A stretch of DNA of 7,094 nt. It comes from Pseudomonadota bacterium. Lineage in GTDB: Bacteria; Pseudomonadota; Gammaproteobacteria; Burkholderiales; Thiobacillaceae. The stretch covers positions 1 to 7,094 of the forward strand of contig JAJZTV010000105.1 of the NCBI GenBank assembly GCA_021847385.1, written 5' to 3'. Shown here in pieces: positions 1 to 5,228 of the stretch. Position 1 is the first letter of the stretch. Each line of letters opens with the position of its first letter. Made by a program: the position numbers and the translations under genes. The notes under the pieces were generated by a model. That model was not told the origin of the DNA. It did not search any database and saw nothing but the letters and a program-made list of their open reading frames with translations.

Positions 1-1
1 G

Positions 2-1021
2 TTCACCTTGCAGGCGCAGGCCATCGATTACTACGACATCAGCATCATCAACGGCGCGCACGTGCCGATGAGCATGGAGCCGACCGCCGGCCAGGAGCCC
101 GATTCGACGCAAAAGGGCAGCACGGTCGGTTATTACTGGTGCGGGGTGCCCGGTTCCGCCACACCGGCGCAGGCATCTGGCCAGCCGGCGTGCGATTGGA
201 ATCTCGCCACGCACCTTGCGAGCGCCCAGGGGGTCCCGCAGGCCAAGGCAAAATACTTTGCCAGCGTGGCAGCGCCCAAGATCGCCGCCGCCCAACGCGA
301 TGGGAAAGGCAATATCGATGTGAGCAAGCTCAATTATTGCGCGAGCGATGCCGATTGCACCGGCCAGCAATCTTGCGGCCTGTCGCTTGACTTGTTGTCG
401 CAACTCGCGGCGGCCAAACGCAGCAGCCTATTCTCGGCGACGGGGGCCAACGGCAAGGCGGGGCCTTATACCTGCGGCAAGAAGCTGGGCTATAGCACCC
501 CGGTCGATATCTGCGCGCTGGTCACCTCGGGCGACGATGGTTTCCTGAACTGCAACAAGCTGCTTACGCAAACCGCGCCGGCACCGGTGGCGGTAAAGAA
601 GGGAAAGAAGATCACGAAGACAAAGGCGAAGGTGTTGCTGAGCTACGCCAATCTGTACGGCTGTAACGGCCCGACCGACAACTGCGTCAAACCGAAGTCC
701 GATTACACCAAGAGCGTTTGTTGCGGTTGCACCACCTGGTCCAAGTCGATCGCCGGCGTGGTATCGGGCATGCCTACCGCGTGCACCTTCAACGGCTCGG
801 GCACCAACACCAACACGGCTTGGGATGGCAGCGGTACGGGGCCGGATGTCAAAGGCAAGATCGGCTTCCTCAAGCAGGCCTGCCCCTCGGCCTACGCCTA
901 TCAGTTCGACGACGCGACCTCGACCTTCAATTGCTATGTCGATGGCACCGGGGCCGCAGCAGCGTATAACGCGACGAACTACACCATCACCTTTTGCCCG
1001 GCCGGCACGGCGCTTCAGTAG
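2..1021 (+). CDS. Thaumatin-like protein, 5' end missing
   Basis: The reading frame is open from the left edge, so the N-terminus, including any signal peptide, lies outside the window; the TTG at 8 is probably only an internal Leu. About 339 residues are visible. The start reads DYYDISIINGAHVPMSM (residues about 9-25), matching the thaumatin-family strand DxYDVSxxxGxNxPM. The C-terminus carries the family signature: ACPSAYAYQFDD followed by TSTFNC (about 292-311) and NYTITFCP (about 327-334). I count 17 cysteines, including a CCGC cluster near residue 240, which fits a disulfide-rich exported protein. A Lys-rich segment (about 198-209, VKKGKKITKTKAK) looks like an insertion relative to plant thaumatins. 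Thaumatin-like proteins are mostly plant, fungal and animal, some binding or cleaving beta-glucans; bacterial members are little characterised, so the function here is unknown. It ends 19 nt before the convergent glk stop. Confidence 0.85.
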   Translation, partial: FTLQAQAIDYYDISIINGAHVPMSMEPTAGQEPDSTQKGSTVGYYWCGVPGSATPAQASGQPACDWNLATHLASAQGVPQAKAKYFASVAAPKIAAAQRDGKGNIDVSKLNYCASDADCTGQQSCGLSLDLLSQLAAAKRSSLFSATGANGKAGPYTCGKKLGYSTPVDICALVTSGDDGFLNCNKLLTQTAPAPVAVKKGKKITKTKAKVLLSYANLYGCNGPTDNCVKPKSDYTKSVCCGCTTWSKSIAGVVSGMPTACTFNGSGTNTNTAWDGSGTGPDVKGKIGFLKQACPSAYAYQFDDATSTFNCYVDGTGAAAAYNATNYTITFCPAGTALQ

Positions 1022-1040
1022 CGCCGGCCGCGGTCGAAAC

Positions 1041-2012
1041 TCAAGCCAGGGCGGCGCCGGCCAGCGCCGCCCCCTTCAAGCCCACATCCTCATCCAGCAC
1101 CACGCTCACCGGCACATTGCGGGTCCACTCCGCGAAGCGGCCCTTGCTGTGGAAGCCTTCCAAGAATTCCGGGTGTTTGAGCAGGGGGAGTATCTTCGGT
1201 GCGATGCCGCCGGCGATGTAGACCCCGCCCAGGGCCTGCGCCAGCAAGGCGAGGTCGCCCGCGGCTTGGCCGTAGATGCGGCAGAACAGGCGCATGGCCT
1301 CGACGGCCTGCGCTTCGCTCTGGGCGAGCGCGGCCTGGGTGATGGCGGCGGCGGGCAGTTTGTCGTGCAACAGGCTGTCGGGCGCGTGCGCGCGGCCGGT
1401 TTCGCTCAGGCGGAAGCGGTAGAGCGCGACGATGCCGGGGCCGGACAGGATGCGGTCGAGCGAGGCGCGCCTGTATTCGGCGCGCAAGAAGCCAAGTAGT
1501 CTGGCTTGTTCGTCGTCCATCGGGGCGAAGCCGATATGGCCGCCTTCCGAGGCCAGCGGGACATGGCGCCGACCGCTCCACACGCAGAGCGAGACGCCGA
1601 GGCCGGTGCCGGCGCCAAGGATGGCGCGCGGCGCATGGGGCAGCGGGTGGCCGCTTTGCAGGGCAGCGCGGTGATGCTCGTCGACGGCATCGAGGCCGTA
1701 GCCGACGGCGAGGAAGTCGTTGATCAGGCGGACCTGCGGCAGCTTGAACCGGGCCGCAATGCGGTCGGCGTCGATCTCCCAGGTGAGGTTGGTCAGGTGC
1801 ACGTGGCGGCCGCCGGTCGGCCCGGCCACGGCGAAGCAGGCGGCCTCCGGTGCCGGCAGGTGGGCGAGGAAGGCCTGCAAGTGGTCTTCGAGGCCGGTGG
1901 CCTCGGCATTGAGGTAGCGCTCGCGATGCAGCAGGTGCACGGTGTCGCCCGCGACCTCGCAAAACGCGAGCCGGGTGTTGGTGCCGCCGATGTCGCCCGC
2001 GATAACACGCAT
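1041..2012 (-). CDS. glk: Glucokinase (ATP:glucose 6-phosphotransferase)
   Basis: Cytoplasmic enzyme that phosphorylates glucose to glucose-6-phosphate with ATP, feeding glycolysis or storage-polymer metabolism. The 323-residue product is close to the E. coli Glk length (about 321). Visible motifs are the N-terminal phosphate-binding GDIGGTNTRLAF (residues 6-17), LINDFLAVGYGL with the likely catalytic Asp99, the second phosphate loop LGAGTGLGVS (132-141), the sugar-binding SEGGH (155-159), and ILSGPGI (188-194). This is the GlkA/COG0837 type rather than the ROK type, since there is no ROK CxCGxxGC zinc motif. The start is ATG at 2012, where MRVIAGDIGG fits the family; a longer in-frame extension to 2069 runs into the upstream gene. 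The start lies 10 nt after the stop of the PAS-GGDEF gene with only a weak GAAG upstream, suggesting translational coupling. It is the last gene of the minus-strand cluster. Confidence 0.94.
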   Translation of the reverse strand: MRVIAGDIGGTNTRLAFCEVAGDTVHLLHRERYLNAEATGLEDHLQAFLAHLPAPEAACFAVAGPTGGRHVHLTNLTWEIDADRIAARFKLPQVRLINDFLAVGYGLDAVDEHHRAALQSGHPLPHAPRAILGAGTGLGVSLCVWSGRRHVPLASEGGHIGFAPMDDEQARLLGFLRAEYRRASLDRILSGPGIVALYRFRLSETGRAHAPDSLLHDKLPAAAITQAALAQSEAQAVEAMRLFCRIYGQAAGDLALLAQALGGVYIAGGIAPKILPLLKHPEFLEGFHSKGRFAEWTRNVPVSVVLDEDVGLKGAALAGAALA

Positions 2013-2022
2013 GGGTCGCGCT

Positions 2023-2946
2023 TCAGTTGGCGTGGATCGCGATGCCGCGACCAGCGTGCGATTGGGCACAGGCGGCCTGGCCGGCGTCCATCACGCGGTC
2101 GAGCGTTTCCCAATTGGGTGGGATATGCACGACGCCCATGCTGATGTCGGCCGGATAGCCGACCTTGCCCCAGTGCAGCTTATGCTGGCTCAGGCTGTCG
2201 TACAGCGTGCGGGCGATGCGTTCGGCGACGTCGTCCGGGCAGGCCGCGAGCGTGATGCCGAGTTGCGCCTCGTCGAGCCGGCCGATGGAATCGGTGTCGC
2301 GCAGCCGGGTCTGCAGCAGGCGCACGATCTGGATCAAGAGTTCGTTGCCGGCCGACTGGCCTTCGCGGCTGCGTACCGCGTCGTAGCTGTCGAGGCCGAT
2401 TACGAGCAGGGTCATGGGGTATTCGCTGGCGCGCTTGCTGTTGATGACACGGGCCAGGCGGTCTTCGAAGGCCTGGCGGTTCATGGCACCGGTGAGGGCG
2501 TCGTGCTCGGCCAGCCAGGCCTGTTTGCGCTGCTGTTCGCGCGCCTCGGTCACGTCGCGCATGAGCAGCACGCCTTCGCTGGCGCGGCCGTCGGCGGCGA
2601 AGATCGGCGCGGCCTGGCCTTCCACTTCCAGTTCCAGGCCCTCTTGCGTGATCAGGCAGGCTTGATCGCCCAGGCTGGCCAGATTGCCTTGGCTGAGGTC
2701 GTGCAGCAGGGGCGGTAGCAACGGCAAGCGGTCTTTATGGCCGACGAGCTGCAGGATGTCGGCCAGCGGCCGCGCGAGGGCGTCGTTTTCGCCGATGCCG
2801 AGCATGCGTTCGGCGGCCGGGTTAAGTAGACTGATCCGGCCGTCCAGGCCGAAGCGCATCACGGCGCCGGGCAGCGCGTTCAGGGTGACCTCGGCCGCGC
2901 TGGCTGGTGCTATGGGATCGGTATCGGGCCGGCTTTTGCTGGCCAT
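2023..2946 (-). CDS. PAS domain plus degenerate GGDEF domain protein
   Basis: The product is 307 residues. An N-terminal PAS-like sensor domain spans about 20-133 (ALPGAVMRFGLDGRISLLNPAAERMLG is split here as residues 24-50, ending in LLMRDVTEAREQ). A GGDEF-family domain follows at about 143-303, opening with the standard linker HDALTGAMNRQAFEDRL (148-164). The catalytic signature is lost: GGDEF is replaced by DEAQL (225-229, in GRLDEAQLGITL), and the first metal-binding Asp of the usual DxDxFK motif is Gly184 (VIGLDSYD). The RxxD inhibitory-site motif is present five residues before DEAQL (R216-D219). It is therefore unlikely to make c-di-GMP but could bind it or act through protein contacts. 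There is no EAL domain and no membrane segment, so it is probably cytoplasmic. ATG 2946 is chosen over an in-frame TTG at 2988 because a strong AGGAG precedes it. The gene lies 68 nt after the 87-residue gene and 10 nt before glk. Confidence 0.88.
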   Translation of the reverse strand: MASKSRPDTDPIAPASAAEVTLNALPGAVMRFGLDGRISLLNPAAERMLGIGENDALARPLADILQLVGHKDRLPLLPPLLHDLSQGNLASLGDQACLITQEGLELEVEGQAAPIFAADGRASEGVLLMRDVTEAREQQRKQAWLAEHDALTGAMNRQAFEDRLARVINSKRASEYPMTLLVIGLDSYDAVRSREGQSAGNELLIQIVRLLQTRLRDTDSIGRLDEAQLGITLAACPDDVAERIARTLYDSLSQHKLHWGKVGYPADISMGVVHIPPNWETLDRVMDAGQAACAQSHAGRGIAIHAN

Positions 2947-2952
2947 GGTCGG

Positions 2953-2957
2953 CTCCT
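2953..2957 (-). promoter_or_regulatory. Shine-Dalgarno site of the PAS-GGDEF gene
   Basis: AGGAG on the minus strand, 6 nt before ATG 2946. It is the strongest ribosome binding site in the cluster and decides the start in favour of 2946 over the in-frame TTG at 2988. Confidence 0.8.
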
Positions 2958-3014
2958 GTTGCTTGGTGTTCGCGGCCCGTTCGGGCAAGAAGCCCCGATA
3001 CTGAACAAAAACCT

Positions 3015-3278
3015 TCAGTCGAGCAACTCCAACAGGAGCAGGTCGTTGCCTAGGGCCAGTCGGTCGGGGCTGAGCACGCGCACGAGATGATTGCCGCGGC
3101 CGAGTTTGGTCGCGCGGCCGTGCGCGTCGGCGTGGATGGTCGGATGGTTGGCGGCTTCGAGCACCAGCGTGGGCGGCTCGTCCAGAACCTCGACCACGGT
3201 GCAGTCGTCGCCGAGATAGCGCACCCGCAGGCCGATCAACGCGCGCAGGTGCGGCAGGTCGATCGGCCGGTCAGCCAC
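3015..3278 (-). CDS. Small protein of unknown function (87 residues)
   Basis: I do not recognise a named family. The frame begins with GTG at 3278, overlapping the last 8 nt of the amidotransferase gene (GTG GCT GA), a classic coupled arrangement. The sequence is compact and apparently soluble: an initial helix-like segment (DLPHLRALIGL), then alternating short hydrophobic strands (RVRYLG, CTVVEVL, TLVLEA, LVRVL, LLLLELLD) separated by Gly, Asp and Asn turns, which suggests a small beta-rich barrel of SH3 or KOW type (inference only). There is no signal peptide, no membrane segment and a single Cys, so it is not a metal-finger protein. GC content and codon use match its neighbours. The tight packing between two real genes, and the absence of stops across a whole gene-sized interval, support it being coding. 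Confidence 0.75.
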   Translation of the reverse strand: MADRPIDLPHLRALIGLRVRYLGDDCTVVEVLDEPPTLVLEAANHPTIHADAHGRATKLGRGNHLVRVLSPDRLALGNDLLLLELLD

Positions 3279-3975
3279 GCAGGCCTCGAATCCAGTGACG
3301 GTAGAGCCGGTCGGCGACCTGGGTCAGTGGCGCGAGATGGCGCGGCATCAAGTCGAGGATGGTCTGCGGCTTTTGTACGGCCGGGCTGTCCGCTTGTGCG
3401 ATCTCGCCCGCGCCGTTGTCGCACCAGGTGCGGATCATCGCCTCGGTCATCTCGACATGGCACTGCATGCCGAGGTGCTTGCCCAATACATAGGCCTGGT
3501 TGGCGCAATAGGGGCTTTCCAGGATGCGCACCGCGCCGTCGGGAATAGAGAAGGTCTCGCCGTGCCAGTGGAACGACTCGAACTCGCGCAGGTCGCCGAA
3601 CCAGGTGTGGGCCTCGACGTTGTCGAGCACCTGCACCGCGCCCCAGCCGATCTCCTTGACCCGGTTGCGCGACACGATGCCGCCCAGGGCCTTGGCCATC
3701 AGTTGGCCGCCGAGGCAGTGGCCGAGCACGGGGATATCGTGGTCGACCGCCTGGCGGATCAGGTTGAGGCTGTGCGGAATCCACGGCAGGTCGTCGTTGA
3801 CGCTCATCGGCCCGCCCATGAAGACCAGGCCGGAATAGGCCTCGGGCGAGGTCGGCACGGCCTCGCCGGCATCGACGCGGACGATGGTGTGGGGAATTCG
3901 CTGGTGGTGCAGGAAGGCGGCGATGTGACCGGGACCTTCGCTCTCGGTGTGGCGGAAGATGGCGACGGGTTTCAT
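3271..3975 (-). CDS. Class I glutamine amidotransferase-like protein (GMP-synthase GATase type)
   Basis: The product is 234 residues, the usual size of stand-alone COG0518-type amidotransferase-like proteins. The catalytic triad is visible: the nucleophile Cys87 in the elbow LGHCLGGQLMA, and His173 with Glu175 in MQCHVEM near the end of the domain (the equivalent of the HPE motif in GuaA). Other family features are the oxyanion-region FMGGPMSVND (52-61) and FHWHGETF (135-142). The family hydrolyses glutamine to deliver ammonia, or acts on gamma-glutamyl or similar amides; without a synthetase domain or a diagnostic partner the substrate here is unknown. The start at ATG 3975 gives MKPVAIFRH, the expected first strand; its upstream ribosome binding site is weak. 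It appears to be the first gene of the cluster, and its stop overlaps the next GTG start. gamma-glutamyl-hydrolase-like or PuuD-like activity is possible but not demonstrated. Confidence 0.92.
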   Translation of the reverse strand: MKPVAIFRHTESEGPGHIAAFLHHQRIPHTIVRVDAGEAVPTSPEAYSGLVFMGGPMSVNDDLPWIPHSLNLIRQAVDHDIPVLGHCLGGQLMAKALGGIVSRNRVKEIGWGAVQVLDNVEAHTWFGDLREFESFHWHGETFSIPDGAVRILESPYCANQAYVLGKHLGMQCHVEMTEAMIRTWCDNGAGEIAQADSPAVQKPQTILDLMPRHLAPLTQVADRLYRHWIRGLRG

Positions 3976-4010
3976 GGCGTAAGCCTACACCGGAAACCCG
4001 CCGTTGTGGT

Positions 4011-4055
4011 TCAGCTGGCCTTCTTGTCGCGCTCGATCAGCGCGTAGGCCGAGTG
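4011..4055 (-). pseudogene. Displaced folE2 3' end, copy A
   Basis: Read on the minus strand this stretch encodes HSAYALIERDKKAS and then TGA. The first 11 residues are identical to the live FolE2 C-terminus (HSAYALIERDK). Only three of those 11 codons differ from the live gene, all synonymously (CAC/CAT, TAC/TAT, CTG/CTC). It has no start and no upstream coding context, because a hairpin begins immediately upstream. Its GC-rich codons match the body of folE2 better than the live tail does, so it may be the original end of the gene, displaced by later insertions (inference). Confidence 0.82.
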
Positions 4056-4079
4056 AAAACGGGCCATTTCTGGCCCGTT
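4056..4079 (-). terminator. Probable rho-independent terminator after folE2
   Basis: A perfect 8-bp inverted repeat (AACGGGCC, 6-nt loop, GGCCCGTT) is followed on the minus strand by a short T run (TTTT at 4059-4056). The T run is short, so termination strength is uncertain. It would end the folE2 transcript after tail copy B and directly abuts copy A. Confidence 0.5.
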
Positions 4080-4095
4080 CAAAATTCTAGGGCCG

Positions 4096-4143
4096 GTAGG
4101 GTGCGTTTTACGCACCGTTTTTGGTGCATGGAATGCACCCTAC
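4096..4143. repeat. REP/MITE-like double-hairpin element
   Basis: An outer inverted repeat, GTAGGGTGC (4096-4104) and GCACCCTAC (4135-4143), encloses two smaller palindromes: GGTGCG TTTTA CGCACC (4100-4116) and GGTGCAT GGA ATGCACC (4123-4139). It is thus four related arms that can fold in alternative ways. The GTAGGGTGCG...CGCACC pattern resembles dispersed intergenic palindromes of Proteobacteria; that resemblance is from memory. It lies between tail copies A and B. Confidence 0.65.
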
Positions 4144-4151
4144 TGTCGGAA

Positions 4152-4217
4152 TTACTGCTTGGTCTTGTCCCGCTCGATGAGCGCATAGGCGAAGTGATTG
4201 TGGATCGACTCGAAATT
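4152..4217 (-). pseudogene. Displaced folE2 3' end, copy B
   Basis: On the minus strand this encodes NFESIHNHFAYALIERDK, then TKQ and TAA. It matches the live FolE2 end NFESIHNHSAYALIERDK at 17 of 18 residues. Nine of the 18 codons differ; eight changes are synonymous and one is Ser to Phe. A 20-nt block from GCC TAT to GAG CG is identical in both. Directly upstream of the match (4218-4220) is an in-frame TAA, so it cannot be part of a longer protein. The pattern of silent differences indicates that it was once the end of a working folE2, probably from a diverged source. Confidence 0.85.
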
Positions 4218-4241
4218 TTAGTTCCGGCCGGGCCTTGCCCT

Positions 4242-4264
4242 TAACGTCGGCATGGCCGACGTTA
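4242..4264. repeat. Perfect hairpin, 10-bp arms
   Basis: TAACGTCGGC, loop ATG, GCCGACGTTA. It shares its outer arms and flank (CTTAACGT...ACGTTAGCC) with the second hairpin at 4324-4346, so the two appear to be variants of one palindromic repeat. Confidence 0.7.
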
Positions 4265-4274
4265 GCCTTCACTG

Positions 4275-4430
4275 AAACTTTGAACAATTCACTGTTTCGT
4301 TTTGTGGCTACGGCCGCTGCGCTTAACGTTCGCTTCACTCACGTTAGCCTGCGCCGCAAGCTACGCCTTGCTCCGCTTGTCGCGCTCGATGAGCGCATAG
4401 GCCGAATGGTTGTGAATTGATTCAAAGTTT
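4275..4430. repeat. Inverted repeat linking folE2 coding end to its 3' flank
   Basis: The plus strand at 4275-4292 reads AAACTTTGAACAATTCAC. The minus strand inside folE2 (4430-4412) reads AAACTTTGAATCAATTCAC, the codons for NFESIH. The two are identical over 18 nt except for one extra T, so the folE2 mRNA can form an 18-bp stem with a single bulge, enclosing about 119 nt that include the last codons, the stop codon and the hairpin at 4324-4346. This could be the terminal inverted repeat of a small element, or a foldback duplication. Confidence 0.75.
4324..4346. repeat. Imperfect hairpin related to the one at 4242-4264
   Basis: TAACGT (4324-4329) and ACGTTA (4341-4346) enclose an 11-nt centre. 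The flanks (CTTAACGT at left, ACGTTAGCC at right) repeat those of the 4242-4264 hairpin. It lies 15 nt past the live folE2 stop, inside the loop of the larger inverted repeat. Confidence 0.55.
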
Positions 4431-5200
4431 TCCGATTCGACCACGTAGGCGTCGATCCGGTCGTCCGCGTTCAGCGTGGCGGCGACGTCGCGCACGATGT
4501 CCTCGACGAATTTCGGGTTGTCGTAGGCGCGCTCGGTGACGTACTTCTCGTCCGGCCGCTTGAGCAGGCCGTAGAGTTCGCAGGAGGCGTTGTCCTCGGC
4601 CATGCGCACGATGTCTTCGATCCAGACGAAGGTGTTGGTGCGGGCGGCGATGGTGATGTGCGAGCGCTGGTTGTGGGCACCGTACTCGGAGATCTTCTTC
4701 GAGCAGGGGCACAGGCTGGTCACCGGCACCACGACCTTGGTGGTCTGGATGTAGCTGCCGTCCTTGATCTCGCCGATGAAGGTGACGTCGTAGTCGATCA
4801 GGCTCTCGACCCCGGAAACCGGGGCCTTCTTGTTGATGAAGTAGGGGAAGTTCATCTCGACGTGGCCGGATTCGGCCTCCAGCCGCTTCACGATCTGGCG
4901 CAGCATGTCCTCGAAGTTCTCGACCGAGATCTCGCGCTCGTAGCTGTTCAGGATCTCGACGAAGCGCGACATGTGGGTGCCCTTGAAGTGGTGCGGCAGG
5001 TACACGTACATGTTGAAGTTGGCGATGGTGTGCTGCACGCCGCCGTTCTTGTCGGCCACGCGCACCGGGTGGCGGATGGACTTGATGCCGACCTTGTCGA
5101 TGGCGAGCTTGCGCGAGTCCGGGTAGTTCTGGACGTCGGCGATGGTTTCCTTGGTCGGGCAGGGGGCCGCGCTATTGCAAACGGCGTCGCAGGTGCTCAT
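4361..5200 (-). CDS. folE2: GTP cyclohydrolase IB
   Basis: Converts GTP to 7,8-dihydroneopterin triphosphate, the first step of tetrahydrofolate synthesis, in the cytoplasm; the type IB enzyme can work with metals other than zinc and often replaces or backs up FolE. The 279-residue product shows the family core: GTHMSRFVE (74-82), ESGHVEMNFPYFI (110-122), the metal-binding Cys motif SLCPCSKKISEYGAHNQRSH (162-181, with C164 and C166), ELYGLLKRPDEKYVTERAYDNPKFVED (split: 208-234) and the terminal FESIHNHSAYALIERDK. The start at ATG 5200 has AAGGA 8 nt upstream; an in-frame TTG at 5245 would place the start inside the predicted promoter. It sits 57 nt after dxs but has its own predicted promoter. 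The last 20 or so codons (from about 4430) favour A/T-ending codons (TTT, TCA, ATT, CAT), unlike the GC-rich body, and two further versions of this tail lie downstream. Confidence 0.96.
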   Translation of the reverse strand: MSTCDAVCNSAAPCPTKETIADVQNYPDSRKLAIDKVGIKSIRHPVRVADKNGGVQHTIANFNMYVYLPHHFKGTHMSRFVEILNSYEREISVENFEDMLRQIVKRLEAESGHVEMNFPYFINKKAPVSGVESLIDYDVTFIGEIKDGSYIQTTKVVVPVTSLCPCSKKISEYGAHNQRSHITIAARTNTFVWIEDIVRMAEDNASCELYGLLKRPDEKYVTERAYDNPKFVEDIVRDVAATLNADDRIDAYVVESENFESIHNHSAYALIERDKRSKA

Positions 5201-5208
5201 GGCAAGAA

Positions 5209-5213
5209 TCCTT
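5209..5213 (-). promoter_or_regulatory. Shine-Dalgarno site of folE2
   Basis: AAGGA on the minus strand, 8 nt before ATG 5200. It supports this start over the upstream in-frame TTG at 5245. Confidence 0.7.
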
Positions 5214-5228
5214 GAAATCAGTGGCTCA

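Larger units (their letters stand above)
3976..4360. other. Repeat-rich gap holding displaced folE2 tails
   Basis: A 385-bp interval with no intact gene. From right to left on the minus strand it holds a hairpin, an inverted copy of part of the live folE2 tail, a second hairpin, folE2 tail copy B, a double-hairpin repeat, a likely terminator, and folE2 tail copy A. The individual pieces are listed separately. Short open frames here run through palindromes and antisense tails and are not believed. I see no clear promoter for the amidotransferase gene. Confidence 0.8.

Noticed and set aside
1021..1075. Repeated GCGCCGGC words around the convergent thaumatin and glk ends
   Set aside because: Direct, low-complexity GC words, partly inside the glk coding end, without a hairpin plus T run; not a supported terminator.
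1942..2718. Plus-strand open frame (258 codons) opposite PAS-GGDEF and glk
   Set aside because: Antisense shadow across two genes with clear domain motifs.
2975..2998. Small hairpins (GCCCG TT CGGGC and TCGGG...CCCGA) between the 87-residue gene and the PAS-GGDEF gene
   Set aside because: Short arms with no T run on either strand; more likely chance in GC-rich DNA than a terminator.
3295..4047. Plus-strand open frame (250 codons) opposite the amidotransferase gene
   Set aside because: It mirrors a gene with an intact catalytic triad and has no family features.
4108..4338. Minus-strand frame of 76 codons in the repeat region
   Set aside because: It crosses the hairpins and reads tail B out of its true frame; its composition is unlike a real protein.
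3976..4360. A CRISPR array or tRNA-type attachment site in the repeat-rich gap
   Set aside because: The repeats are neither regularly spaced nor identical and no cloverleaf is visible; the recurring unit is a protein-coding tail.
4053..4420. Two short plus-strand frames (4053-4244 and 4235-4420) whose ends share an LDERIG motif
   Set aside because: The similarity is only the antisense reading of the repeated folE2 tails; both frames run through palindromes and neither has a convincing ribosome binding site.
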